This document shows positions 45,201 through 52,100 of a stretch of 64,000 nucleotides of DNA, in pieces; the first letter of the stretch is position 1, and every line of letters begins with the position of its first letter. This DNA is from Symbiodinium natans. Lineage: Eukaryota; Sar; Dinophyceae; Suessiales; Symbiodiniaceae. The notes under the pieces are model-generated. The model did not search any database. It was not told where the DNA came from and saw nothing but the letters and a program-made list of their open reading frames with translations. The stretch is from positions 638,501-702,500 of the forward strand of contig CAJNDS010001035.1 of assembly GCA_905221605.1 (NCBI GenBank). The letters are read 5' to 3'. Position numbers and translations under genes: made by a program.

Positions 45201-48200
45201 TTTTCCCTTCGGACTTCTGGCATGGAGCATCGCCCGCCCCTGGCCTTTGTCCTGCATTCCACGCATGCATGGCTTACCGTGTCGAGGGAGCGTGTCGAGG
45301 GGGCTCCAATCAAGCAATGGACGCGTACCATCATGCACCGCATGGCGAGAGATCCCTAAACTGCGCTTGGGCGCATCGGCTCTGAGATGCAATGGGTTCG
45401 GAGCTTGACGTCCTGTCCTGGGCCTTCGGGTTGTCCAATTTCTTCATCCAAAGCAGCCCTCGCAAGCCCCCAAGAATCACCATCTTCAAGCCCGGTGCAT
45501 CGGAAAAACCGCCGCTGTGTTTCGTTGTGCGTGAGTTTTTTTTCCTCTGAAGTTCGCGTGCCTCTCGCGGCGCCCCGAGGCGACGCAGGCTGCCAGCACC
45601 TCGCCGCCGGCTTTCGCAAGATACCCCGTCTGCAGAAGCTGCGCCTCGACTTGTGCGGCAACTCCGTCGGCCCGGGGCCTCAGTGCCCTCAGCTCAGGCA
45701 GCTCTTTTAACAAAAAAAGGGGAGGAGAGCCGCCCGTTTTTTTGCAAGGCATCCTCTTTAAACGAAGCGCTGGAATCCTCTTTAAAGGATTTTAAAGGTT
45801 GGCTTTCGGGAGCCTGAAGTGAGGCCCACGCAAGCGTTGCAAGGTTCATGCTCCCGGTTTGGGAGGGTCGGATTGAGGCCCGCTTGCAGCCATTTTCGGA
45901 AGGATTGGGAGCCGGTTCATGCGAACTTCGCGGGCCATCCCAATGCCCGGGTCATGCCGTGCCCTTTTTGGGCATCTTAGAAAAAAGGAAGGTCTTCAAC
46001 ATGTCAAGCCTCTTATTTTCTCGACGGCATCCCTGGGCTCCTGTTTCTCCTTTCGTTTCCTAAGTCCTAGCCCTCCTGAACGCGGTCCCTCGAAAACCTC
46101 CCGGACCCTTTCGGCCCCCTGAAGCCCACCAAGTCTTTTAAGCTGATTTTTCTCATTATCACACCCTCCGAAGTTGCCAAGCCGAGGAGCTCCTTACAGG
46201 AACTCCCAGTGAAAGACCCTCCGAGGCGTGCTGGGCGGCGCCGTCGGCGAACTCCCGGAGCTCCAGGAGCTGACCCTGGACTTTGGCGAGAACGGGCTCG
46301 GCTGGGGGCCCCGGAAGGTTGCAGGACCTCAGGGGTTGGTGTGGGGGTCGCGGAAGGCGGGGACGTTCCAAGCACGTTCCAAGGTCCGAGGTAGAATGAA
46401 AGCACTGCTCAAGGGAATCCCGAGTAAGTTGGAGAAAGGTTCTGAGCAAGATGTTGAGTAAGGAAACAGGGAATGAACTTTGGAATAAATCGAAGAAGCG
46501 GTGAGGGAAGGGACCTGTGGGCGCCCGCCTCAGCCACAACGAAACAACCTGCAGAGCATCCGGTTAGAGCCCCAAGGCCCCGAGGAAGGGCTCCGATTTC
46601 TGGGATCTCCCCCAAAAGAAGCATAACGGCGAGACTCCAGCCCCAGCCCGCCGGAGCATTCGAGGCTCCCAACCCGGAGCCTTTATAGAGACATGGCAGC
46701 TCCAAAAGGTCCAAAAGGTCCAACACATGCAGCTTCGCTGGCTCCGCTCATGCAGTCCGGGAGGGAACGAAGAGCATAACAGTATAGCAGGTTTTAGGTG
46801 TCAACAGAGCAGGGGTGATTTCCCGCATAAATCGTCGATTTATGTCGGTCTTGGTCGAGCTCGAGCATCCGATCGAGTCGGCTTTGGGATCGGGGTTGCA
46901 TATATCCAACACTGTGAAAAGAGGAGTGAACTTGTCAGGTGAAATCCTGCATGGTGTTTTTGGGGTCTGCGCTTCGGCGTGGGGGGGGTGGGGGGGGTGG
47001 GGGGTTGGGGGGGGGTGGGGGGGGGTGGGGGGGAACGCAATTGGCGCAGCGGCGCCTAGGCGAGAGCGCGGTGTCGAGCGAAAACCGATATAGGGAGCTG
47101 CAGAACATTGCAGGAGCCAATGGGTGCCCATAGCACGCCGCTTTTGTTTTGTGATTCCCTATTGTGTATATATCTGGAGCCCGGGGCAGACTGCTCCTGA
47201 TTTCATGGTGTTGGTGTGGTGAGTCTACGTAGTATGCATGCACTCAAGAAGGTTGGCATGAAAGGGTTCGGAGCTTGACGTCCTGTCCTAAGCCTTCAGG
47301 GTCTCTCCCTTTTTTCGCCCCCGATATAGCCCTCGCAAGCTCCCAAGAATCACCATTTTGAAGCCTGCTACTTCGGCAAAGCGTGTTATTGCGTGAGTGT
47401 TTTGCCCCCAAGAAGGGGGGAGCGCGTGCCTCTCGCGGGGCGCCGAGGCGACGCAGGCTGCGAGCACCTCGCCCGCAGCTTGGGCAAGCTGGGAAAGCTC
47501 CAGAATCTGGTCCTCGACTTGAGCCGGAACTCCCTCGGCCCGGGGCCTCAGCCCCCGGCCTTCAGTTCAGGCCGCTCTCCGCGGATAAGTCCCGTCTCTT
47601 TGAAGATGCAAAGATAGGTCCCGTCGTTTGAATTGCCGTTCAAGAAGCCTGAGGCGCTGAAGTCTCGGGGTATCGGCAGGGTTCATAAAAAAAATTAGGG
47701 CTTCGCAGGCAGGTTTATGGGGTGGGTGGGTTGGGTTTACTATCGTTTGGCTTTTTGGGCAGAGGGAATTAATTTTAAAGAGCCCAGCACCTACAGGGCT
47801 CCAGGATGCTCCAGGACTCCAGGATATTCGACTTACAATAAATACATTGTGATCGTTACTCTGTTGCTCTGCTCTTGGTATTCCACTGCTGTTACGACCT
47901 GTACTTGTAGACATAAATTAAGGTTGTCTATCCCTCGCATCTGCCAATGTGATTGAAAATTCAGGCCGAGGGTTTTTTCATCGTGCTTTGTGTACGTGGG
48001 AGAGCCTCGAGCCACAGAGAGCATGCCCGGAGAGTTCCGGATCCTCAGTCCGAGGTCCGAAAGGCGGCCAGTGCCTGTCCGGCGCCCTCTCCCAACTGGC
48101 TCACCTGGAGTCCCTGGTGGTGTGGCTGCATTTCAACGACATCGGCCCGGCGCCCGGCAGGGGCTGACGGGGCTCCAAGATTCCAAGATGTGGAACTGCG

Positions 48201-49160
48201 CGGATCCTGCCGGCTCGGAATGCACGGAATGCGCGGAATGCATGGGATACTCGAACCTCTCCGCCGTAGAGAACGGGCCCTCGAAACGGAAATAGATGAA
48301 GCCTGCTCCCCTCTGGCCCCCGAGGCCCCGAGGCCGGCCGATCCCTCGCCACCGCCTTGGGCCAGCTCGCCCGGCTGAGCACGCTGAAAGTGGGCCTGGA
48401 CGGCAACGGGCTGGGCCCGGGGGCCCTGCGAGTGCTGGTCGTTCAACGCAATGGGTGGTTCAAAGGAGATGAACTCATACTCTTTGGTTTGGGCTTATGT
48501 AGAGTCTTGGGGTTTGGAGCAGAGCAATGTTTTTTTGGCTGGCGTGTCTCAGTTCTTCCCCAGATTGTTGACTTGCGACTTGAGCGTAGAAGATCTGCAC
48601 GACCAGTTCGGCTCGGAAGCGAAGCCTTCAACGCTTCAGCCCGGCACCACAAGGAATCGGAGCCGAGCGGTGGACTTTCCGGAATGCTTTTTTTGCTCCC
48701 AAAAAGGCCCGGAAGCTGCCCGCGCGCTGGCCGGCGCCCTCGGCCGGCTCACGCAGCTCCGGGAGCTATACGTGGACCTGGAGAACAACGACCTCGGCCC
48801 GGGGGCCCTGGGAGAGTGCTCTTTGAAACTTCTGGAGGGTCGATTTCAGGGATTCGGGGCCAAAGTGTAGGGTGGGTCTGTTTTGGCTCGCGGGGCAGAG
48901 GGGGGCCTGGAGCCCCGAAGTCTGCAGCTCATCGTGGCGACCGGCTTAAAGTACGACCTGTTCCCCTCTTTTCTAGTTATACTTCTCTTGGGCAGGCCCC
49001 CTCTTATGGTGCTCCAACACCCCCAAAAGATGAAGCTTTGAGAACCCGACCCCTCAAGAAAGCCCTGTTTCGGAGCCCCCTTGCAGGCGAAGAGGAAAAG
49101 AAGGAGATCCGCGGGCTCCTGGAGGCGCTCCCGGCCGCCGAGAAGACGTTCTACGTGTGA
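25832..49160 (+). CDS. LRR exon array gene (17 LRR exons plus terminal exon)
   Basis: A chain of plus-strand exons, each encoding one ribonuclease-inhibitor-like LRR. Most are exactly 90 nt, start after AG with GC in phase 1, and end with a single G before GCCCGG or GCTGGG, so a GC donor joins ...NNSV-G-DAGCQ... The shared glycine reproduces the N-x-(L/V)-G-(D/E) turn expected between LRRs. Two sequence types, A (GDAGCQHLAGGLRKIP...) and B (GVEGGRWLGGAVGQL...), alternate irregularly and are listed below. The last three LRR exons are more divergent, and the terminal exon ends EALPAAEKTFYV. No convincing first exon was found, so the 5' end is either outside the part I recognise, supplied by the preceding NLR-like gene, or lost. 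A complete copia element sits in the intron between 29778 and 37779. LRRs bind proteins or other ligands; the partner is unknown. All LRR exons read are open in the expected frame. Confidence 0.65.
26149..26226 (+). CDS. LRR exon, type B, short
   Basis: FGQQLQELSLNLKNTELG ends at CTCG|GCCCGG. It is 78 nt, four codons short at the start. Confidence 0.55.
27396..27485 (+). CDS. LRR exon, type A
   Basis: 90 nt, AG|GCGACGCAGG start and GTCG|GCCCGG end; core LAGGLGKVPRLQQLNLNL. Confidence 0.75.
27838..27927 (+). CDS. LRR exon, type B
   Basis: 90 nt; core GRWLGGAVGQLPELQELTLN, then FGGNELG before the GC donor. Confidence 0.75.
28450..28539 (+). CDS. LRR exon, type B
   Basis: 90 nt; AVGQLAELQELTLNF then RDNKLG. 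It follows another type-B exon, so A and B do not strictly alternate. Confidence 0.75.
28905..29110. repeat. Intron block C of the duplicated unit, copy 1
   Basis: The block beginning GCCCGAGACTCGATGTCTCG and ending near CATGCAAGATGCCAGG recurs at 39180, 42840 and 44747, about 760-815 bp before a type-A exon each time. A weaker relative lies near 26670-26960. Confidence 0.8.
29689..29778 (+). CDS. LRR exon, type A
   Basis: 90 nt; LAGGLRKIPRLQKLSLDLRN then NSVG. It is the last exon before the inserted copia element. Confidence 0.75.
30033..30198 (+). repeat. 5' LTR
   Basis: TGTCGCTTGAAG...CATCAGCTACA, identical to the 3' LTR. It is short for a copia LTR. CTG/CAG just outside could extend the ends by one base each. 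It contains TTTGGCTCAAG at 30112. Confidence 0.95.
30112..30122 (+). promoter_or_regulatory. Spliced-leader-like 11-mer in 5' LTR
   Basis: TTTGGCTCAAG equals the last 11 bases of the dinoflagellate spliced leader, which ends CCATTTTGGCTCAAG. The base before it is G instead of T. The same word is in the 3' LTR. Confidence 0.6.
30200..30217 (+). promoter_or_regulatory. Primer-binding site, initiator-tRNA-Met-like
   Basis: TTGGTAGCGGAGC begins two bases after the LTR. TGGTAGC is complementary to the GCTACCA 3' end of eukaryotic initiator tRNA-Met, the usual copia primer. Confidence 0.8.
30286..34152 (+). CDS. Copia Gag-protease-integrase open frame
   Basis: The ATG at 30286 is in GCCATGG context, 87 nt after the LTR. 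Residues 1-390 are a Gag-like region. A CCHC knuckle CAKCGQKGHWAREC spans residues 392-405. The protease motif is LDIGAGEDL, with aspartate 478 and Ile where most have Thr or Ser. The pre-integrase HHCC follows (LHVNLSHPP...CAHC). The integrase core has D1173 (GMDVF), D1240 (VTDQGAEF) and E1275 (AERHGG), so the DDE triad is complete. The frame stops at 34150-34152, just after the catalytic glutamate, because CTGG is present twice at 34122-34129. Between ~32330 and 33085 this frame reads low-complexity Gly/Ser-rich sequence while frame +1 reads far more protein-like sequence, so the real coding frame probably switches there. Confidence 0.9.
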   Translation: MASDVPSLPGGLRLPQPREDFRRAYEEPSAQPPEPPEGDIPVPLRLLPRARSVKEAPAPQQQPVPLQGVQEAWGLNRASSVMPFNQRAPPEIYDGPPRGWPGSLPRQPEKGDYSDPPSFPGFQHYRIFKKALVRWDSVTDVKPWRRAEKVLRLFDWTLMSRFDHLSEQELQGPDYLQKILEILDLEAGVMATTEKHRLVREALFEHTRQRDESVAQYVHRRHQQFIQAENVGVAIPSDVRGALLEEGAGLNEQGVQNLRTLTGGSQAFEVVRRALLMMEAPAASSKLLKKTFHADTSGVYLEEEVDSDIDSEDEAMILFELDKLNVSEEECSKVWAVLEQGRRRTWKENKDLRRSIRKDRQRFDRTAASTSSTSSAHNRRLPIDKLKLVTKCAKCGQKGHWARECPNPAQPRSSQQHEARSSSSAFVFSTFDASSSSFVTIAGLEIVREIRQGCSSSTTSPWNFLSLSSLAPGQAILDIGAGEDLIGASAFEQYQTALSNLGWQGVILPESSPPAKGVGGSSRAKCYAILPVELGGRLGFVKTKVLEESIPHLLSVGLLDSLGACINLPNNTVHFKNAPQEAKVTRSRSGHRVVNVLPTQRFAAELVPVDLMCSSAKIEACDFQIPCATAEAYKGVSLLQAESHLPHGVHDNRFEKPVTLDPCCESSGLESNASASFPNSSFTPPESASCHVHSCGVSVAPTGHYDAAVRNDDCRPDGEAVLGTEGHETSFQVHRQDGVDSGAARLLSSTIASAQGWEPVGKMDAVRTMSGTHVICRTTFRQGQSQSQVKGERDQIDPRKRGCSGSHQGCSLKSGQGDSSANQGRGACVQGGGGVPAGHVNRGGSEATTQARPVSKCSHAGECRSVAGSSIHDGSGGAINGLHSHGSAATSGSADRHCRATTSGSHEPARSGLSKRLLDGRGASSSHSFWNSTVIPWEHGVSEVSAERGFLLFRLSPELRKSRVELPGEQDIDRRVLLQIRPDGSNQTAQGLSDATHVRCWCPGLHALLLDQDVSDDHRVKIPADVKQRCAKQVCSTTPACDATPEMSTDSLCFPAMSDGSSDSSDSASSSDTSSDSESETQEEPQQMPNSREMPKPTARETQMIVKLHVNLSHPPRDQFLRILKAAGTKAHILKWVRDDMTCAHCDLQRRPRHRRKAAIPPSYRFNEVLGMDVFYVNFMQKSVPFLNVVDHGTGFQMTCVVRNKHHEVSGGTPCSADVWRTFQTTWLRYFFEPEIIVTDQGAEFEGRFSRGLEQHGVFHWVAAREAPWQNARAERHGGWLAKIQTEC
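32264..33088 (+). CDS. Frame +1 segment of the copia polyprotein (spacer domain with Cys/His motif)
   Basis: Inside the long frame a second open frame, one base ahead, carries typical protein sequence: MVKLYLEQKAMKHPSK, then a CSHP...RGGNQWGRW...CGLC zinc-like motif, a Lys/Ala linker (KAKAKAKSKGKE), and an amphipathic, coiled-coil-like stretch (SIEEVVKQLRKLDQSVNALT). The overlapping frame is Gly/Ser-rich and lacks these features. I read this as the genuine polyprotein segment between protease and integrase, displaced by compensating indels near ~32330 and ~33085, rather than a separate gene. Whether the ribosome shifts here or the copy is mutated is unknown. Confidence 0.6.
   Translation: MIPAVRVQGLRATQALVSRTPPSLLLSPRPVMFTHVESRWRRLAITMLQFAMTTAAQMVKLYLEQKAMKHPSKSIDKTEWTPEQRACSHPQSHQRRGGNQWGRWTQCGLCLARTSYVAQLSAKAKAKAKSKGKETKSIHESVDVQEAIKDAASRAARETAQQIKAEEHVSKAEVESLLAMSIEEVVKQLRKLDQSVNALTQENAAQWQVLRSMTAVAGQSMDSTATEVQQHQAQLTAIAEQQLLAAMSPQGLGSQSGSWMDVEHPAPTHFGTPP
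34079..37300 (+). CDS. Copia integrase tail, reverse transcriptase and RNase H
   Basis: The second pol frame overlaps the first at the integrase core and continues it from about 34130. It begins with the integrase C-terminal part (GFSPLQLIFGHGPRVP), then a variable Pro/Ser-rich linker. Reverse transcriptase follows: MTSRIVRRWKPQPG, then LSIDFADVKNAFCQ with the first catalytic aspartate, APVYGLLDAPRAWRE, and VEVDDLVIA, where most copia elements have YVDD. RNase H has VGSDAGG, STLAGEALAL and HVIDAKSVFDVI, ending near FVDALTKADI. The stop is at 37298-37300, 12 bases before the 3' LTR. No reason was seen why these two enzymes would be inactive if translated. The first in-frame ATG (34079) is unlikely to be a real start. 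Confidence 0.9.
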   Translation: MKLHGKTRELNGMEAGWLKSRLSAELESGACVLETVSDLEEFVSALTSCKNQWYSRGGFSPLQLIFGHGPRVPHELLTDDGPGELGLADLHADPLDGDTPAAEFSKRFQIRQKARERAIQHDARDRVARAGRAKRHEIKNWNVGQWVYVWRQAAPSVRSTTSQILLPRSRWVGPGTVVLQHGSTVWVQVRARLWKCDTRQLRPALREEILGVQLAQESDLRELLQSVSPGVRASAVDVAREGDPPAEAWEPTPIHEPETPPLLPPIPEQHPAIVSPEAQIPQVPVPVEPFARQVTRETDVPSRPHSTITHRSSDASETASDPKRQRLHDLAPGVQARAPSAASSSAATPSSQHAAFRHDDPLEQRMQSAAREMIDYVHASRRSGAEPSSEDQALFDAMFASNSAEIPVSETYIFENLDSGWCFVVGSGNEISLKDLNSEERLQFDKSDAAEWKAIVDTGAVLVLSPNESERVKKQMPQRIMTSRIVRRWKPQPGIGCKKAKSRWCVHGHQDHDAPQLKTFSPTPMTESLYLFLLMALGLGLSIDFADVKNAFCQSNPIQRAAGPVYAEACPGLGLPPGTLIQLVAPVYGLLDAPRAWRETVKDHLINQLGFEQNPFENCLFVRRRAGAVTSMILVEVDDLVIASDEECKAEIKDSLMKRFQFGRWVSNEEDYAGRRVRVRSDRIEVFQDKYILENLFPIKLPKARRGQRKEKLLDDEFEAARSLLYKISWVAKETRPEASGMCSILASRLHEGTVEDIHTMNKMVSHLRNTASRPLILWKFDIENMAFIVGSDAGGVGSLPQSCEGDGSPSDGTQGAWLVLAAERLPTGAERVRVSPVCWRSAKLKRRVPSTLAGEALALSQGMAQVVWMQVMLRSVLVGDVSGEWADQLSPYMIAMPSASPLCHRNPQVHVIDAKSVFDVIQKEGGSSSKQDRRTAIELAIVSEAMKRSQATIRWVPHFKMFVDALTKADISKGAGALLHLLGSGKLQLVVEHDELSERAQDPKRKLRSKAASDRQLLQETAQLMSIASEPLDMPIWQYARLGSPYSWFIPDLNLPTVPKCSGSSILYVTST
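37301..37312 (+). promoter_or_regulatory. Polypurine tract
   Basis: GGATGGGA immediately precedes the 3' LTR, where plus-strand DNA priming is expected. Confidence 0.65.
37313..37478 (+). repeat. 3' LTR
   Basis: Identical to 30033-30198 over all 166 bases, including the TTTGGCTCAAG word at 37392-37402. Confidence 0.95.
37779..37868 (+). CDS. LRR exon, type B
   Basis: 90 nt; AVGQLAELQELTLNFWGNEL. First exon after the inserted element. Confidence 0.75.
38360..38760. repeat. Intron block D, copy 1
   Basis: The words GATGAATCGTCGATCTATG, GTCAGGTGAAATCCTGCATG and GGCGCAGCGGCGCCTAGGCG recur in order at 42000-42415 and 46825-47205. Each copy has a G-run of different length before the third word. 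Confidence 0.8.
39180..39380. repeat. Intron block C, copy 2
   Basis: The same block as 28905-29110, with small substitutions and a deletion around CATGCCCGAGCATGTCC. Confidence 0.8.
40020..40109 (+). CDS. LRR exon, type A
   Basis: 90 nt; LAGGLRKIPRLQKLSLDLCG then NSVG. Confidence 0.78.
40642..40731 (+). CDS. LRR exon, type B
   Basis: 90 nt; AVGELPELQELTLDFGKNGL. Confidence 0.78.
41180..41500 (+). repeat. ~110-bp tandem minisatellite, three copies
   Basis: The unit CTCTGTCCTCCCA...TTTGTACTACAA...CAACGAAAATCCCTC...CCGTACG...CGCAGTCCG repeats at ~41180, 41294 and 41405. Confidence 0.85.
41510..41860 (+). repeat. TTTCATCCCCGTTTCG-type degenerate repeat
   Basis: Short irregular tandem units (TTTCATCCCCGCTTCG, TTCGTTTTCATCC and similar). 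No coding sense. Confidence 0.75.
42000..42415. repeat. Intron block D, copy 2
   Basis: As at 38360, with a run of about 30 G at ~42223-42251 that may be mis-sized in the assembly. Confidence 0.8.
43673..43762 (+). CDS. LRR exon, type A
   Basis: 90 nt; LAGGLRKIPRLQKLSLDLYN then NSVG. Confidence 0.78.
44286..44375 (+). CDS. LRR exon, type B
   Basis: 90 nt; GRCLGGAVGELPELQELTLN then FRRNELG. The ~40 bases usually found between GCCGAG and the exon are deleted, so the pyrimidine tract before its acceptor is shortened. Confidence 0.75.
45580..45669 (+). CDS. LRR exon, type A
   Basis: 90 nt; LAAGFRKIPRLQKLRLDLCG. It has a few amino-acid changes from the 43673 copy. Confidence 0.78.
46226..46300 (+). 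CDS. LRR exon, type B, 15-nt in-frame deletion
   Basis: 75 nt: the GAGGGAGGCCGCTGG segment after GCGTG is missing, which removes five residues but keeps phase and the CTCG|GC end. Core LGGAVGELPELQELTLDF. Confidence 0.72.
46825..47205. repeat. Intron block D, copy 3, with G-rich tract
   Basis: As at 38360; 46980-47035 is nearly all G and T (GGGGGGT units) and replaces the G-run of the other copies. Confidence 0.8.
47448..47537 (+). CDS. LRR exon, divergent type A
   Basis: 90 nt; LARSLGKLGKLQNLVLDLSR then NSLG. More diverged than the tandem copies. Confidence 0.78.
48055..48144 (+). CDS. LRR exon
   Basis: 90 nt, AG|GT start; LSGALSQLAHLESLVVWLHF then NDIG and the GC donor. Confidence 0.75.
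48325..48414 (+). CDS. LRR exon
   Basis: 90 nt; LATALGQLARLSTLKVGLDG then NGLG. A truncated relative lies at 18190-18325. Confidence 0.78.
48707..48796 (+). CDS. LRR exon
   Basis: 90 nt; LAGALGRLTQLRELYVDLEN then NDLG. The cleanest LRR consensus in the array. Confidence 0.8.
49087..49160 (+). CDS. Terminal exon of the LRR array gene
   Basis: It follows CTTGCAG in phase 1 and encodes EEEKKEIRGLLEALPAAEKT followed by FYV, then TGA at 49158. It caps the LRR stack and fixes the 3' end of the gene. Confidence 0.75.
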
Positions 49161-52100
49161 GGATCCCTGCTTTCTCCGCAGGCCCGGGTCTTTTTTGTGG
49201 GGGCGGTCTCTGTAAGTTCTTGTGGGAAATGGGCGGGGGGTTTCAGGATTGGGCGCCGGGGTTCGGGATTGGAAACCAGCAGAGTGGCGGAAGTACTTCT
49301 TTAGGCTTCGGTTTCGGCGTGACTCGCCCGTAAAAAGGTCTTTTTGCCACGACCCTGGTGAGAGCCACATGGGCTCCGTCTCATTGTGCATCAGGGGGGC
49401 CGGATTTGGATCTCGCTAGGGTGGGCCAACCTCGAGAGCTCTTGTAGGCAGAGGTGGGGTTCCCTCTCCGGAAGGCTCGTCTTTTGCGGGTCTCAGGGGG
49501 GGCGGGGGGGTTTGGGTGTGGATCGTCATGGCTCGCTGCGCTGTTGATCGCTGTTGCAGGTTTCCGCTTCATCGAATCGAGGCGCCGGGGCCGTGCTTGC
49601 TGACGTTTCCGTTTCGACGCGCATGCACTTACGGTTTGCAGTGAAGTGATGCCAGCAGGGCCGTTCAGCAGGTCGAGGCGGCACTGTAGACTTGCCGCCA
49701 GTAAGTGGATTTCACCTGGAGATTCCAACTCTGGAGCCGCTCAGCTGGAGATGCGCTTGCTTTCAGCAACGCTGCCAGGAAGCTGGCGGCGGCGTGGAGT
49801 GAGCGCCGCTGCGCACAATCTCCGCACATTGCTGGCATCTGCACTGCACGCTCGGCCGCTCGGCCGCTAGGCTGCTTGCATGAACGTAGCCGACGCGCGA
49901 TTTACTCAACGCTATAAGCCGCAGAGGGCGTGACAGATGCCAGCCGGCCCCTTAAAGACGGCCAGTTTGCCGGACCAGTCCTTTCTTCCTCAGTGGCGAG
50001 GCTGCGGTTCCAAGTATCTTAAGGCTCGGCACAATTTACATCGTTGATCAGTCAGAGAAGCAGCTGTCTTTTTCGGAGTGTCGAGGCTGCAGTTGCAAGC
50101 ACATGAAGCACAAAGCCTTCCCAACCCACCGGAAAGGAAGCAGGTCGTTGGCCCGCGGCCCCTGCGGGAGCCACTTTCGCACGTTGCTTGTGGGACTGAC
50201 AGAGCCTGGTGCGTTGTGTGTGACAAGGCCTTCAGGATTCGAGGCTAAGATGGACTTGCAAGAGGGTACAAAATGTACGATGAGCCACCTCGGCCAGGCA
50301 CTCCACGCCGTTTCACCCGTGTCCGCCAATGGATGCCGGATTGCTGAACTCGGGAATGCAAAAAGGGGGGGCGTGACTTATAAGGGTCTTCGAGGTCTGC
50401 ACGCTGTCAGGGCTGCGAGGCCTCTGGGACCACGAACGAACTCCCGATAAAACTTCCCTGGGAATGCGTCCTTCGGGGTTGCACGTTGAGTTTGGTGTGT
50501 GGGCATTGGCTTGAAGGTGCAGAGTGTGTGTGTGTGTGTGTGTGTGTGATTGATTTTGCCTCCGCTTGAATCCCAGACGCCAACCGAAGGGAAGGGCAGT
50601 CAGGCGTGCTTTCACGCTTTCTCTGGTGCTGCACGTGGCCCAGACTTGTCAAACGACGGGGGGGCAGACAAATCCAAGCATCGGACCCTGCACCGCCGTC
50701 AACCTCAAAGCCGCTAAACCCCTGAACAACCTTGCTCTGCTGTACCATACACTTCCAAACTTCCAGTTTGAGCCATCTCGCCCCCCGGGCGCATTCCTTG
50801 CAAGATCATCGGCCAGCCGTTCAACGCTTGACCGCCGGGGCTGCCAGCCCAGGAAGTTCACCGCCCGAAAGCGGCGATTCCTGATCACCCTTCCGGTGAT
50901 CTGCGCTCCGCTCCCTCATCTGCTCCTTGGAATTCTCATTCTTGCCGAGCCTTAAACTTGAAGCCACGTTCTGAGCCGCCGGAACCTGGGCCCGGGAAAG
51001 CATGTCAAGGCTCAGGGCTTCTCTCTGAGCTTGGAGAGGGGGTTTGCGATGGATCCAGAAGAAGTGAGGCTTGAGAGGCTTAAGAGTTTAGGTTGCGGTT
51101 CTGTGTTGAGCGCGTGTTCGGGGGTTCGAGCTTGCCCTGGTTCAGGGCCAAGTTGTTTGAGCGGATGGGCAGACGAACAGCTTCAATTGTCTGTGTGTGT
51201 GTGTCTCTAATATCCGACGTCTGCCATGTGCAACTCACTGTATTTGCTTGACGCAGCTCTTCAGTACGCCCCCAAAAGAGCAGATGCCACTTCGCACACA
51301 CGTGGTCTACTATGCCGAGCACTGCAATATGGTTATTTCTGGGTTCCCATTCCTCAACCCTGCACGGATTCTGTACACCCGGATTGCTTGGGGCGTCTTC
51401 AAAATCGGAGTCGCACTAGACTGATTCGTGGGGCAATACACTTCTTTCTGCTCTGCTCTGCTCTTGCTCTGCTCTTGTAGGAGCACCACTTAGAAAGCCA
51501 GAAAACCCTGGAGGATGCTCTCCATGGATGCCCTTGCCCGCAGCATGTTTGCTTCAAGTCCTGGAATTGCAACACTTGGCACCGTGTGTTTTTTTTTTTC
51601 ATCGCGGTGATCCAAAAATCCGAAGCCTCCACGATACCGATGGCAGGCAGTGGACGAGCATCAACTTGCCAAAGCTTGTTCCCAGAAAGGACAGCAATCA
51701 GTCAGACTTGCCGACGAGCCTTCAACGATTCAAGGGTACCCTGCGACGGAAGTGGACTGTAACTGTCATGTTTTTCTTCAGACTTTGCCTGGCACTCTTG
51801 CGCAGGGATGCGGATGCGCGTCGACGAAGCTTCTCCGGATGTTTCCCCGGGAGGCAAAGTGTTGAGTGAGTCAGGGTTCTAAGCTTCCAAGCCCAAACAT
51901 TCCAGAGTTTCGGATTCTGAGGCTGATTTACGAGCTAGCGGGCTACTGGGGGCATACTCTTGCGCCAAGCTGCTTAACAGAGCGAATTGGGCCAACTGCA
52001 AGTTTAAAATCCTGCTTCGTTTGCTGGATAGTTTGCGCTACTTTAGTTCCCTGCAGGTGTTCCCTACGAAGTGAGTGTCACGGCAAAGTTGACACCGTCG

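Larger units (their letters stand above)
44747..46500 (+). repeat. 1.9-kb tandem duplication, right copy
   Basis: Right copy of 42840-44746: block C at 44747, type-A exon 45580, type-B exon 46226. The spacing C to A (about 830 bp) and A to B (about 646 bp) is kept. Confidence 0.88.

Noticed and set aside
38360-47205. Regular repeats as a CRISPR array
   Set aside because: Units are kilobases long, contain exons and introns, and the genome is eukaryotic.
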